64,000 bases of DNA, from assembly GCA_016710265.1 (NCBI GenBank), contig JADJJL010000003.1, positions 343,501 to 407,500 on the forward strand, given 5' to 3'. The notes beneath the pieces were generated by a model. The model searched no databases, had not been told where the DNA came from, and worked only from the letters and a program-made list of their open reading frames with translations. Positions 1 through 8,501 of this stretch are shown piece after piece. How positions within the stretch are numbered: the first letter of the stretch is position 1; every line of letters starts with the position of its first letter. The DNA is from Saprospiraceae bacterium (GTDB taxonomy: Bacteria > Bacteroidota > Bacteroidia > Chitinophagales > Saprospiraceae). A program made the position numbers and the translations under genes.

Positions 1-938
1 AAGTTTGTGGTTGTTCACCGGATGAGATTTCATTCCATCGCAATTCATCAGAATCTCTTGAAACCATCATTTTTGGTTTAAGACTCAAAGCAGGTGATGA
101 GGTGGTCCTGACCAAACAGGATTATCCCAACATGATCAATGCCTGGAAGCAAAGAGAAAAAAGAGATGGAATCGTCTTGAAATGGATCAGTTTCGATTTT
201 CCGATTGAAGATAAATCGGTTATTGTCAAAAAATATGCAGAAGCTTTTTCTTCAAAAACGAAAATCGCTCAAATCACACACGTCATCAATTGGAATGGTC
301 AGTTGCTACCCGCTGCAGAGATTGCAGAAGAAGCCCATAAAAGAGGAATTGAGGTGATGGTGGATGCCGCTCATAGCTTTGTACATTTTCCATACAAAAT
401 TCCAGATCTTAAATGTGATTATTGGGGAACCAGTCTTCATAAATGGATGAGTGCGCCGATTGGTACTGGATTGCTGTATGTAAAAAAAGAGAAGATCAAA
501 AATTTGTATCCCTTATTTGCAGCCGCAGATCCCGACAGTGAAGACATCCGAAAATTTGAAGCGCAGGGTACCCGTGCCATGGCAATCGAACACGCAACGG
601 CTCAAGCGATTGATTTTTATTTAATGATCGGAGCAGAAAGGAAATTTAACCGCTTGTACGAATTAAAAATGCATTGGGTTAATCAGGTTAAATTACATCC
701 CAAAGTGAAAATTATATCACCTCTTTCCAAGGAATTTAGTGGAGCGATTTGTAATATTGCGATCGATGGAAAAACTCCCGGTCAACTTTCCGAATTTTTA
801 CAAAATGAATATAAAATTCACACCGTCTCGATCGACTGGGAAAATATTCACGGCGTCAGAATTACTCCCAATGTATACACCATGAAATCGGAATTGGACA
901 AACTGGCGAGAGGAATTTTGAAATTTGCAGAGAGTTGA
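1..938 (+). CDS. Class V aminotransferase-fold PLP enzyme, 5' end outside window
   Basis: The reading frame is open from base 3, so the gene starts upstream of the window. The residues before the first in-window start-like codon (a GTG at 102) read SSESLETIIFGLRLKAGDEV, typical of this fold. The family covers cysteine desulfurase and isopenicillin-N epimerase-like enzymes that work on amino acids with pyridoxal phosphate. The pattern VDAAHSF (Asp codon at 363) fits the aspartate that contacts the PLP ring nitrogen. The Lys of SLHKWM (codon 441-443) fits the Schiff-base lysine, followed by the usual APIGTGLLYV. The epimerase-like subgroup is the best guess because of the HKW and EAQGTRA segments; the substrate cannot be read. 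It converges on the protease gene at 1066. Confidence 0.85.
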   Translation, partial: VCGCSPDEISFHRNSSESLETIIFGLRLKAGDEVVLTKQDYPNMINAWKQREKRDGIVLKWISFDFPIEDKSVIVKKYAEAFSSKTKIAQITHVINWNGQLLPAAEIAEEAHKRGIEVMVDAAHSFVHFPYKIPDLKCDYWGTSLHKWMSAPIGTGLLYVKKEKIKNLYPLFAAADPDSEDIRKFEAQGTRAMAIEHATAQAIDFYLMIGAERKFNRLYELKMHWVNQVKLHPKVKIISPLSKEFSGAICNIAIDGKTPGQLSEFLQNEYKIHTVSIDWENIHGVRITPNVYTMKSELDKLARGILKFAES

Positions 939-943
939 TAATA

Positions 944-1062
944 GTTATAAGTTTTAAGTTATTAGTTTTAAGTTATTATTCATTTTTATAACTTAAAACT
1001 CAACACTTAAAACTCATAAGTCTTCCCCAACTTAAAACTTAACACTTAAAACTCAAAACTTT
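944..1062. repeat. Low-complexity inverted word array between convergent genes
   Basis: The left half repeats the word gttttaagtt and the right half repeats its complement aacttaaaact, separated by about 20 bases. The transcript from either strand could fold into a long, imperfect A-U hairpin. It lies exactly between the stop codons of two convergent genes, so a bidirectional terminator role is plausible. A similar design made of different words occurs at 23984-24107. Confidence 0.6.
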
Positions 1063-1065
1063 CCC

Positions 1066-2286
1066 TTAAATTAATTCCCTTAGACGTATGTTTCGTTTGA
1101 TCTTTACATTGTTGCGGAGCAGCTTGATTTTTACTTTGTCCAGTTTTTTGGAAGACAATATTTTTTGGATATAATGCAAACTGAGAAAACTTTTACCCAA
1201 GCCTTTGAGTGAAACAATTTCATCTCCAATTTCAATGCCTGCTTCTTCTGCCGGACTTCCGGGAATGACCATGGATACATAGTAATTTTTAAGCATGGGT
1301 CCTCCTGATACCACCAATATTCCGGAACGGTCAAACTGGATGATTTTATTTTTGGTAGATTTTAATTTTAGATATAGTTTTTGATTTCGGTAGTCCAGAA
1401 AAATGGAATATTTTTCTAATATTTGATTTCCAATGATGCCTTTTTTTTGTGAAGGATCCAAGCTGAGCTGTATGCTGTCAATGATGTGAAAATAAGTTGG
1501 AACCAAAGTTTGGCTTTGATTACAAAATTGAAATTGGTCTATCCTTCCCACCAAGCCATTGATTTTTCCTCCCAATCCAGATCCCAAATATCCCGGAATA
1601 AGAGGTTGCGGCATGGTGAGAATGTCTTTTTCGTAAGCGTAGATTAACAGTGGAACTCCGGCACCAGTGTCCAATAATAATTCCATAGGGATGGGTTTTA
1701 CACTAGACGTGCTCTGAACCATGGTTTGGATGTAAGGTTTGTTTTTTTGAATGGAATTGGAACAAACGGTGTAGGATTTATTTATTTTTTTAGGAAGTTT
1801 TTCATGAAGTATGATTTGTTGGCGTCTGTAGTCGATTTCAAGGATATAGTTTGAAAAACAGTTTGCACTCAATATTCCCTGTACATTTTCTCCAACCCAT
1901 TCTGACAATGCTTGATTTGCGTCTTCTAGAACCAACCACGGAAATGTCAATTCCCCAAAAGCAGGAATGACGTTGGTTAGAGGCTTTGTGATTAATGCAT
2001 TTAGTTCTTGCTGAAAATCGGAACCGATGACCTTTACTTGTCTGGTATAAATGTTTTCAAAGAGGTCCGTATAAATTCTATCAAAGAGTATATGATGTTC
2101 TGCACCTGTGTCAAAAATCAGTTGTACCGGGATTTTCGAATTAACCTTGAGTTCAATCAATATAAATGATTGCACATATCGAAAAGGAATTTTGATGGGT
2201 GCTGCAAGAACAAAGCCGCTTAATAAACAAATCAATCCACACATCCAGATAGATCTAAGTTTTTGGATATGATGGAAAAAATTCAT
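1066..2286 (-). CDS. Exported retropepsin-like aspartic protease with C-terminal PDZ domain
   Basis: The 406-residue protein has a basic N-terminus and a hydrophobic segment (about residues 12-29) that looks like a signal peptide. Two DTG motifs are present, LIFDTGA (D59) and LLLDTGAG (D206). This is the arrangement of single-chain retropepsin-like proteases, where each half supplies one catalytic Asp. Residues about 325-400 form a PDZ domain (GSPAEEAGIEIGDEIVSL), which usually binds peptide C-termini. Proteins with this architecture are common and mostly uncharacterised in Bacteroidota. It is the last gene of a leftward set after sucB and a membrane protein, 37 bp from the latter. Exported peptide cleavage is inferred; the substrate is unknown. 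Confidence 0.8.
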   Translation of the reverse strand: MNFFHHIQKLRSIWMCGLICLLSGFVLAAPIKIPFRYVQSFILIELKVNSKIPVQLIFDTGAEHHILFDRIYTDLFENIYTRQVKVIGSDFQQELNALITKPLTNVIPAFGELTFPWLVLEDANQALSEWVGENVQGILSANCFSNYILEIDYRRQQIILHEKLPKKINKSYTVCSNSIQKNKPYIQTMVQSTSSVKPIPMELLLDTGAGVPLLIYAYEKDILTMPQPLIPGYLGSGLGGKINGLVGRIDQFQFCNQSQTLVPTYFHIIDSIQLSLDPSQKKGIIGNQILEKYSIFLDYRNQKLYLKLKSTKNKIIQFDRSGILVVSGGPMLKNYYVSMVIPGSPAEEAGIEIGDEIVSLKGLGKSFLSLHYIQKILSSKKLDKVKIKLLRNNVKIKRNIRLRELI

Positions 2287-2323
2287 CTTGTTTTAATTTT
2301 GATCGAAATACATCCACTATGGA

Positions 2324-2827
2324 TTATCTAATCATTTTTCGAAGTGAAAATACAGCAGTTAGAACCAAAGCCAACAATAAAAATATGACAAATGTAAACG
2401 GCAATCCGGTCAATGCAAAAATTCGAGTGCGATCCAAAATCCACATCAAAGTCAACATAACAGCGATGATGCTGATGAGTGCTGTTAATTTTCCAAATCC
2501 TGGAATTTCGTCAAATGATATAAATCTTGCGCTGATCCAAAAGGTAGCGAGCATGGAAATAAAAGGTAAAACCTGAATCACCAAATTCGTTTCCATAATG
2601 CTTCGCCTTTCCCAAAAAAAGAAATATAAATTTAAAGTTGCTGCAAAGATACCCGGTATGGCAATGGCGTAGATTAAGAAAGTAAAAACATATTTCCAGG
2701 GACTGTGGTGCGTATTGGGTTCTGAAGTCCACCCGGCCACCAAAGCAATGCAAGGGATGACCAAACAATATGCCAAACTATAAAACGGATGTGCAGTGAT
2801 TAAATTGAAAAAATCTTGTAAAGTCAT
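2324..2827 (-). CDS. Four-helix integral membrane protein of unknown function
   Basis: The 167-residue protein has about four strongly hydrophobic stretches (near residues 15-30, 45-70, 85-97 and 114-163) and very short loops, ending in the basic tail SLRKMIR. No catalytic motif is recognisable. The gene starts four bases after the sucB stop and is therefore almost certainly co-transcribed with it. Nothing in the sequence links it to 2-oxoglutarate dehydrogenase function. The antisense open frame over it lacks coding character. Confidence 0.7.
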   Translation of the reverse strand: MTLQDFFNLITAHPFYSLAYCLVIPCIALVAGWTSEPNTHHSPWKYVFTFLIYAIAIPGIFAATLNLYFFFWERRSIMETNLVIQVLPFISMLATFWISARFISFDEIPGFGKLTALISIIAVMLTLMWILDRTRIFALTGLPFTFVIFLLLALVLTAVFSLRKMIR

Positions 2828-2831
2828 TGCT

Positions 2832-4049
2832 TTAAATTTGTAAAAATAAACGTGCAGGATCTTCTATTAATTCTTTAATTCTAACTAGAAATTTCACCGA
2901 CGAACTTCCATCAATCACGCGATGATCGTATGAAAGTGCTAAGTACATCATAGGCCTGATAAGGACCTGTCCATCGATGGCCACAGGTCTATCTTTAATG
3001 GCGTGTAGTCCGAGAATCGCAGATTGAGGTTCATTGATAATGGGCGTACTCATCAAAGATCCGAAAACACCGCCATTGGTGATGGTGAAAGTACCTCCTG
3101 ACATTTCTTCCAAACTCAGTTTTCCGGATCTTGCTTTTTCGGCGAGGGATTTTAATTTTAATTCAAAGACATCCAGAGTTAAAGTTTCAACATTGTGAAT
3201 GGGTGGAACCACCAAACCTGTAGGCGTAGAAATCGCCATCGAAATATCTACATAATCATGATAAATAAAATCTTCACCATCGATGTGTGCGTTAACTTCG
3301 GGCATTTCTATCAAGGCTTGTGCTGCTGCTTTCGCAAAAAATGACATGAACCCAAGCTTGGTGCCATACTTGGCTAGAAACTTTTCATTGTATTTATTTC
3401 TCCAATCCATGACAGCACTCATATCCACCTCGTTAAAGGTGGTGAGCATCGCCGTTTCATTTTTAACCGAGACCAAACGTTTGGAAATCGTTCTGCGCAT
3501 CCGGGACATTTTTTCTCTCCGGATATTTCGGCTAAGGCTAGTTGACTCCATGGTTTTAGCCAATGGCTCGGAAAGATTTGAATTTACAGCTGGGGAAATT
3601 GGATTAGAGTTAGTCTGGATCTTCTCCAATACGTCTCCTTTTGTGATTCTGCCTTCCTTACCGGAACCTATAATTTGTTCTTTGCTTAGGTTTTGTTCAC
3701 GCATCAACTTAGCCGCGGATGGTGCTGCAGGTAGATCATCTTTAGAGGCAGTTTGAGCGGCCGTGGAAGCAGCAGGTTTTGTGGTTTCAGAGCTGGACGG
3801 AGACTGGATCGAGATGTCAATTTGAGCCACAATGCTTCCAACTTTTAAATCATCTCCTTCCTTGGCTTTCTGGATGAGTTTTCCGGCTTTTTCTGCAGGT
3901 AGTTCGAAGGTGGCCTTGTCGGACTCAAACTCGCAAAGAGCCTGATCCAGGCTAACAATGGTACCATCGGCGACGAGCCATTTAGCGAGGGTAACTTCGG
4001 TGACGGATTCACCAATAGAGGGTACAATAATATCAATAATAGAAGCCAT
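2832..4049 (-). CDS. sucB: Dihydrolipoyllysine succinyltransferase, 2-oxoglutarate dehydrogenase E2
   Basis: This is the E2 core of the 2-oxoglutarate dehydrogenase complex of the TCA cycle, which passes the succinyl group from E1 to CoA. An N-terminal lipoyl domain carries ESDKATFEL with the lipoylated Lys at 45. An Ala/Pro/Ser-rich linker leads to the E1/E3-binding domain (about residues 108-145, AAKLMREQNLSKEQIIGSG). The catalytic acyltransferase domain ends with YDHRVIDG (H376, D380). At 405 residues it has the usual E2o length. The succinyl rather than acetyl assignment rests on the single lipoyl domain and overall layout. A TAnnTTTG box lies just upstream (4067-4074). E1 is not in the window. 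Confidence 0.93.
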   Translation of the reverse strand: MASIIDIIVPSIGESVTEVTLAKWLVADGTIVSLDQALCEFESDKATFELPAEKAGKLIQKAKEGDDLKVGSIVAQIDISIQSPSSSETTKPAASTAAQTASKDDLPAAPSAAKLMREQNLSKEQIIGSGKEGRITKGDVLEKIQTNSNPISPAVNSNLSEPLAKTMESTSLSRNIRREKMSRMRRTISKRLVSVKNETAMLTTFNEVDMSAVMDWRNKYNEKFLAKYGTKLGFMSFFAKAAAQALIEMPEVNAHIDGEDFIYHDYVDISMAISTPTGLVVPPIHNVETLTLDVFELKLKSLAEKARSGKLSLEEMSGGTFTITNGGVFGSLMSTPIINEPQSAILGLHAIKDRPVAIDGQVLIRPMMYLALSYDHRVIDGSSSVKFLVRIKELIEDPARLFLQI

Positions 4050-4066
4050 AAGCGTTGTTTAATGGA

Positions 4067-4074
4067 CAAATATA
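4067..4074 (-). promoter_or_regulatory. Bacteroidota -7 box for the sucB operon
   Basis: On the minus strand the bases read TATATTTG, matching the TAnnTTTG consensus of the Bacteroidota housekeeping sigma factor. It lies 17 bases before the sucB ATG. No clean TTG is found at the ideal 19-base spacing, so the -33 element is weak. Confidence 0.45.
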
Positions 4075-4243
4075 GTTCGTTTTGAAGACAAAAACTAATA
4101 ATTAGTATTAGTCTAAATAAAAATTTAGGATAATCTAATTATCAATATTTTGTTATTGGGTTCTTTTTCGCATTTTCAAAAAGATTCAATTGGAAGTCTA
4201 ATTGAAATGTAATTAATAAATACCTTGGATCCTTTCCTTATTA

Positions 4244-5095
4244 TTGCACAAATTTTATCCATTGCTTGAGAAACAAATAGCGGAAGCGCGCGCATATCCA
4301 GCAAAGGTCCTCTTAATTGGAGAATACGCTGTATTGTATGGTGGCACTGCCTTGGGCTTGCCTTACAATCCCTTTAGAGCATGTTGGGCAGTTGGAGAGA
4401 GTGAAAACCCACAACTAAATTTGTTTTTGGAGTTCTTAAAGGGGAAAAGTGAATTGTCTCAATACTTGGATTTAATAACTTTTGAATCAGATCTTCAACA
4501 AGGACTTTACCTGGATTCCAACATCCCTCTTTCATCCGGATTGGGAAGTAGCGGCGCTGTGGTGGCGGCGGTCTGGGATCGTTATGGAAAAGACAAACAA
4601 AATTTACAACTCAGAGAAATTTTTTCTCAGATGGAAGGATTTTACCACGGCAATAGTTCGGGTTTGGATCCTTTGATTATTTATCATCAAAAACCAGTTC
4701 AATTGAGTAATGAAGGAGTGTCTCTCATTTCTTCAGAAATTCCATTTGAGACGAACGATTATAAAATCTCTTTAGTAGACAGCGGACAGAAAAGGGATAC
4801 ACACATATGGGTGAATAAATTTAAAACAAAGATGGAAAATTCCGATTTTAAGAATGCCTTCCATTCAGATTTTCTGCCATCCAACGAACAAATTATAAAT
4901 GCTTTTTTGAATGGAGAATCGGACAAAATTTTTTCACTTTGGAAATCCATTTCTGCATTTCAATTAAATCACCTGCCAGAATTTATTCCAGAGCATATAA
5001 AATCAAAATGGTTGACTGAACACAGTGCTTTTAAACTATGCGGAGCAGGTGGAGGTGGTTATTTTTTGAGGATGGAGAATGGTGTAAACGGCTAA
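4244..5095 (+). CDS. mvk: Mevalonate kinase-type GHMP kinase, shortened C-terminus
   Basis: The protein resembles Bacteroidota mevalonate kinases, which phosphorylate mevalonate for isoprenoid synthesis. It has the N-terminal strand KVLLIGEYAVLYGG, the GHMP ATP-binding loop IPLSSGLGSSGAVVAA, the family segment FYHGNSSGLDPL, and the C-terminal glycine motif KLCGAGGGGYFL. No ATG start is available: the frame opens at TTG 4244, and a second TTG at 4262 (LEKQIAEARAYPAK) is equally plausible because a weak -7-like box (TATTATTG) overlaps the first. The protein ends about a dozen residues after the glycine motif, whereas relatives I recall continue for about 25-30 more. The stop codon is the first triplet of a dispersed repeat. 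Diphosphomevalonate decarboxylase is a less likely alternative. Confidence 0.8.
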   Translation: MHKFYPLLEKQIAEARAYPAKVLLIGEYAVLYGGTALGLPYNPFRACWAVGESENPQLNLFLEFLKGKSELSQYLDLITFESDLQQGLYLDSNIPLSSGLGSSGAVVAAVWDRYGKDKQNLQLREIFSQMEGFYHGNSSGLDPLIIYHQKPVQLSNEGVSLISSEIPFETNDYKISLVDSGQKRDTHIWVNKFKTKMENSDFKNAFHSDFLPSNEQIINAFLNGESDKIFSLWKSISAFQLNHLPEFIPEHIKSKWLTEHSAFKLCGAGGGGYFLRMENGVNG

Positions 5096-5228
5096 TTGTC
5101 TTGACAGGATTTACAAGATTAATGGATGGACAGGATTAAATTTAGAAGGAGCAGTGAAGAAGTAAAGTTAATTGTCTTGACAGGATTTACAAGATTAAAT
5201 GATGGACAGGATAAATTTTAGAAGGAGA
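5093..5228. repeat. Two direct copies of a roughly 60-bp dispersed repeat
   Basis: Copy 1 (5093-5151) and copy 2 (5169-5228) both begin taattgtcttgacaggattt and end gaaggag, with only a few differences. The unit contains the phrase 'gacaggatt' twice. Similar gacaggattta-rich intergenic repeats are scattered in many bacterial genomes. Copy 1 supplies the stop codon of the upstream kinase gene. Confidence 0.75.
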
Positions 5229-5279
5229 GCAGCCTTTATTAAAGTAAAAAATATTATTGAAGAGTATTCAATTAAAGTA

Positions 5280-8200
5280 CTAATTAAAAATAATCTTCGA
5301 ATAAGCTTTTAAACCCTGTTGATCGGAGATAGACAAGAAATAGATTCCAGTGAAAAGTTCATTTCTTTCAACTTTAAGAGTACTTCCAGAAAATTTGTAA
5401 TTGCGTAATTCACGACCTGAAGAGTTAGTGAGCTTAACATTCAAACTTTTATTCCTTAAATAGTCCGGTAAAGCAATAGAAGTCCATTGATCTGTTGGGT
5501 TTGGAACAGCTTTTAATTCTAATGCTTTGGCATCATGAATATCATTGACTTTTGTAATGGTAGTAAGTTTGACAACGGCTGTATTTGTAGCAACGGCTTC
5601 ATTATAGTCAAAATAGATGTCCGCTTTATTACTAATTAACGTTCCAAACTTCAATTGGGATAATTTGGGTTTTATAGAGTACATCACGTACCCGTTAGAA
5701 GCCATCTCATCAATATTGCTATCTGGAAGCATAATATTTTTAAATTCAAATTCAAGTAAACCACTTTCATTGATTGAATATGAATTTGGATGACTTGAAG
5801 AAAGAATATTGACACTAGACCAATCCAGATGATAGTCTAGTTTATCCGTTATTCTGATGTTAAAGGCTGTATCAGTGCCTGTATTTTGAAATCTAATTAG
5901 ATATTTAATTAAAGAATCAGTTTTGTAAATGGCATCCGATTGATTTCCATTGACAAATGCGGTTTTGTCATTGGGATCAAATGCACCTACATTCCTTTCG
6001 CAAATAATGGAAGTATCTATGATTGGTAAAACGCCTTTGCAAGCTTGGGGATTATCGCTTAAGTATTGAATGCAATGTTCTTGACCAAGTTCGGCGGTGC
6101 AAGATATTTTGAAGGTGAAGCTGATTCTAAAACTCTGACCATCCGCGATTTCTGGAATAGTAAACTCCCAAACATTTCCATTGATGGCACTTGGGTTCAT
6201 CGAAGAATGTAGGATTTCGTAATAATCATCAAATATGATGGTCACTTTTGAGTTGATTGCAGACGCTGACCCTTCATTTCTGACTGTAAATTCTGCAGAA
6301 TTATTGTCAAAGCATCTGCGTAATCTACCTGTGACCATATTGATATAAAGATCAGCACACAGTTCAGTAGGCTGGATCATAATATCTTTAAATTCAGTAT
6401 TTGAATTTGCTTGTACGGTAAATTGTTTCGGGAAATTGCATTCATCCCATATTAAGGAATTTTTCTTTAATCTTAGATCGTAAGTACCATTGGATAAGTA
6501 TGCTTTAAATTCTCCATTCGGAAGAATTGGAATTTCATGTTTTAAATTTGTTCCAACAAGTTCTAATTGGAAGGATCTCGTTTTATTTTCGTTCACGGAT
6601 TTTTTACAATCATTGTCCTCGTCAAGAATTACATTTCCGCTTATTAGTGTATTGTAGGAGTTTAGTTTTTGATCATACTTAAAGATGGTGGAGTTAGGAA
6701 CAACAGCATATAAATAATCATTTTGGCCTCTATGTAATTCGATAATATTCGAAGAATTTATTCCTAATTGACTTAGATTGATATTAAAAGAGGTTTTGCT
6801 TAATAAATTGTAAACGTATAAATTGTTATGTAGTATTGAGTATATATTTTCATGTTCATCATATAAAGCAGGGAATTGTTGATTAGGTACAGGTAAAACT
6901 TCAATTGTTTTACCAAAATCTCGTGTCATCTGAAAGGCATAATTAGAATTATCATCCCTTGCAAACCAAATAAAAATATTATTCTTTGTTAAAACAAGGT
7001 CATATACATCCTCTATACCTTGAGCCAAGAATTTGTTCCAATTTAATCCATAATCCAGTGAGTAATATATGCTGTCATATCCGCTTCCATAAAGTATATT
7101 TTGTTTAGAAAACTTTAATCCAGAATAGATGTAAGGAAAATCGATATATTCTCCATATAAATTCCAAGATTTGCCTTTGTCATAAGAAATATAATTTTTG
7201 TTATAATCATATAAGACCAAATTTTCATTATTATCCATGATTAAATTGTCATGTATATTATCATCTGGAACTTTATTTTTAATTGAGGTTTTAAACTGAT
7301 CAGAACTAACTTCTAATGTATCTCTAAATACAGATGCCATTGTGCCATCTTTCCAAAATAGTAGTGGACTTATATTTTCCATATTTTTCCAACTATTTCC
7401 ATCATCAAGCGATATTTGGTTACTGTGAGTATTATAAGTAAACACCTTTTTATCTCCAAATTGCACAATGTCGTAAACGTAAGGTTCGTCTATAGGTAAT
7501 TCTAATTTCTTAATGGTTTTATTCGGGCTTATAAGAAATGCATTTTTTTGATTACATATTAAAATGTCATCTGCATTTGAAGTAGTAATTATATCATCAT
7601 TATCCAGGTTGTCATTATAATTATTATCATATGGATGATTGTTGTCCCAATTTACTCCTCCATCTATTGAACGATAAAATTTTTTAGAGTAAGTTAACAA
7701 AGATCCATCATTAAGCTCAATAAGATTTGTAATTTCTGTGGGACCAGGTTTAAAAACAAAAGGAGCCCAGAATAATCCATCGTTTTGCGAGTAATTAGGA
7801 TAATAACTTAGGTCAAAAAGTGTATTTGTCTTTTTATGGAAAAACATGGTTTGACAACATCTAGTCGTCAAAACTTGTATCATGTTTTTGCCATCATGAT
7901 TAAATTTCCAAATTTCTCCTGAAGCCCCGAGAGTCATTCGTACAAAATTATTATTACCTCCCAGGCATAAGAATTCAAGTGTATGGGTCCACCACGATTG
8001 GACGGTGTTAAAGTTGATTCCATCTAGTGAATGATAGAAGTTTCTATTATCACCACCATATATTTTTCCATCAGGAGAGAATGCAAAATTTTCAAATTCT
8101 TTGTTTAAAGCGATTATAATCCATTTTTTCAATGATTTATCTAAATAAAATAATTGATTATAGTAAGAAATATAAATAATTCCAGAAGGAGATTCTTTCA

Positions 8201-8450
8201 TTATTATAGTATTACTATTATTATTTTTAATTAATCCTTCGCTAATTTCTGTCCATTGATTTCCCATATCTGAGGAAAAGAATATTCTCCCTGATTGACT
8301 AGCGCAATATATTTCACTTTTTTCTTTGGTAATAATTGCATTAATTATACCTGTGCCTATTGGACCGTTCAGTTTAACCCAATTTTGAGAAAAGGTGGAT
8401 GTTGTAAAACTAAATGCGATGATCAATAATTGTAAGAACCTGGATTTCAT
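5280..8450 (-). CDS. T9SS type A cargo: BNR-like propeller plus DUF11-like domains (paralogue 1)
   Basis: The 1056-residue secreted protein starts with a signal peptide (MKSRFLQLLIIAFSFTTSTFSQ). Residues about 25-600 hold many sialidase/VPS10-like propeller blades with Asp-box-like phrases (SSDMGNQWTEIS, DYGLNWNKF). Residues about 610-970 contain a prealbumin-like and a DUF11/DUF7619-like segment (FDPNDKTAFV ... IRFQNTGTDTAFNIRITDKL). The last 80 residues are a T9SS type A sorting domain (VPNPTDQW ... GIYFLSISDQQGLKAYSKIIFN). It should be exported and surface-bound; the ligand is unknown. It is a tandem duplicate of the gene at 8502, with almost identical residues 604-1056 but strongly diverged blades and exactly the same length. 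The intergenic gap is 51 bp. Confidence 0.85.
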   Translation of the reverse strand: MKSRFLQLLIIAFSFTTSTFSQNWVKLNGPIGTGIINAIITKEKSEIYCASQSGRIFFSSDMGNQWTEISEGLIKNNNSNTIIMKESPSGIIYISYYNQLFYLDKSLKKWIIIALNKEFENFAFSPDGKIYGGDNRNFYHSLDGINFNTVQSWWTHTLEFLCLGGNNNFVRMTLGASGEIWKFNHDGKNMIQVLTTRCCQTMFFHKKTNTLFDLSYYPNYSQNDGLFWAPFVFKPGPTEITNLIELNDGSLLTYSKKFYRSIDGGVNWDNNHPYDNNYNDNLDNDDIITTSNADDILICNQKNAFLISPNKTIKKLELPIDEPYVYDIVQFGDKKVFTYNTHSNQISLDDGNSWKNMENISPLLFWKDGTMASVFRDTLEVSSDQFKTSIKNKVPDDNIHDNLIMDNNENLVLYDYNKNYISYDKGKSWNLYGEYIDFPYIYSGLKFSKQNILYGSGYDSIYYSLDYGLNWNKFLAQGIEDVYDLVLTKNNIFIWFARDDNSNYAFQMTRDFGKTIEVLPVPNQQFPALYDEHENIYSILHNNLYVYNLLSKTSFNINLSQLGINSSNIIELHRGQNDYLYAVVPNSTIFKYDQKLNSYNTLISGNVILDEDNDCKKSVNENKTRSFQLELVGTNLKHEIPILPNGEFKAYLSNGTYDLRLKKNSLIWDECNFPKQFTVQANSNTEFKDIMIQPTELCADLYINMVTGRLRRCFDNNSAEFTVRNEGSASAINSKVTIIFDDYYEILHSSMNPSAINGNVWEFTIPEIADGQSFRISFTFKISCTAELGQEHCIQYLSDNPQACKGVLPIIDTSIICERNVGAFDPNDKTAFVNGNQSDAIYKTDSLIKYLIRFQNTGTDTAFNIRITDKLDYHLDWSSVNILSSSHPNSYSINESGLLEFEFKNIMLPDSNIDEMASNGYVMYSIKPKLSQLKFGTLISNKADIYFDYNEAVATNTAVVKLTTITKVNDIHDAKALELKAVPNPTDQWTSIALPDYLRNKSLNVKLTNSSGRELRNYKFSGSTLKVERNELFTGIYFLSISDQQGLKAYSKIIFN

Positions 8451-8501
8451 AAGTATGGTTATTTAGAAAATTAATTAACTCTATTTATTTCAGCCAAACG
8501 A

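Noticed and set aside
2319..2576. Plus-strand open frame opposite the membrane protein gene
   Set aside because: It is antisense to a gene with clear membrane helices and operon position, and has no domain or signal features.
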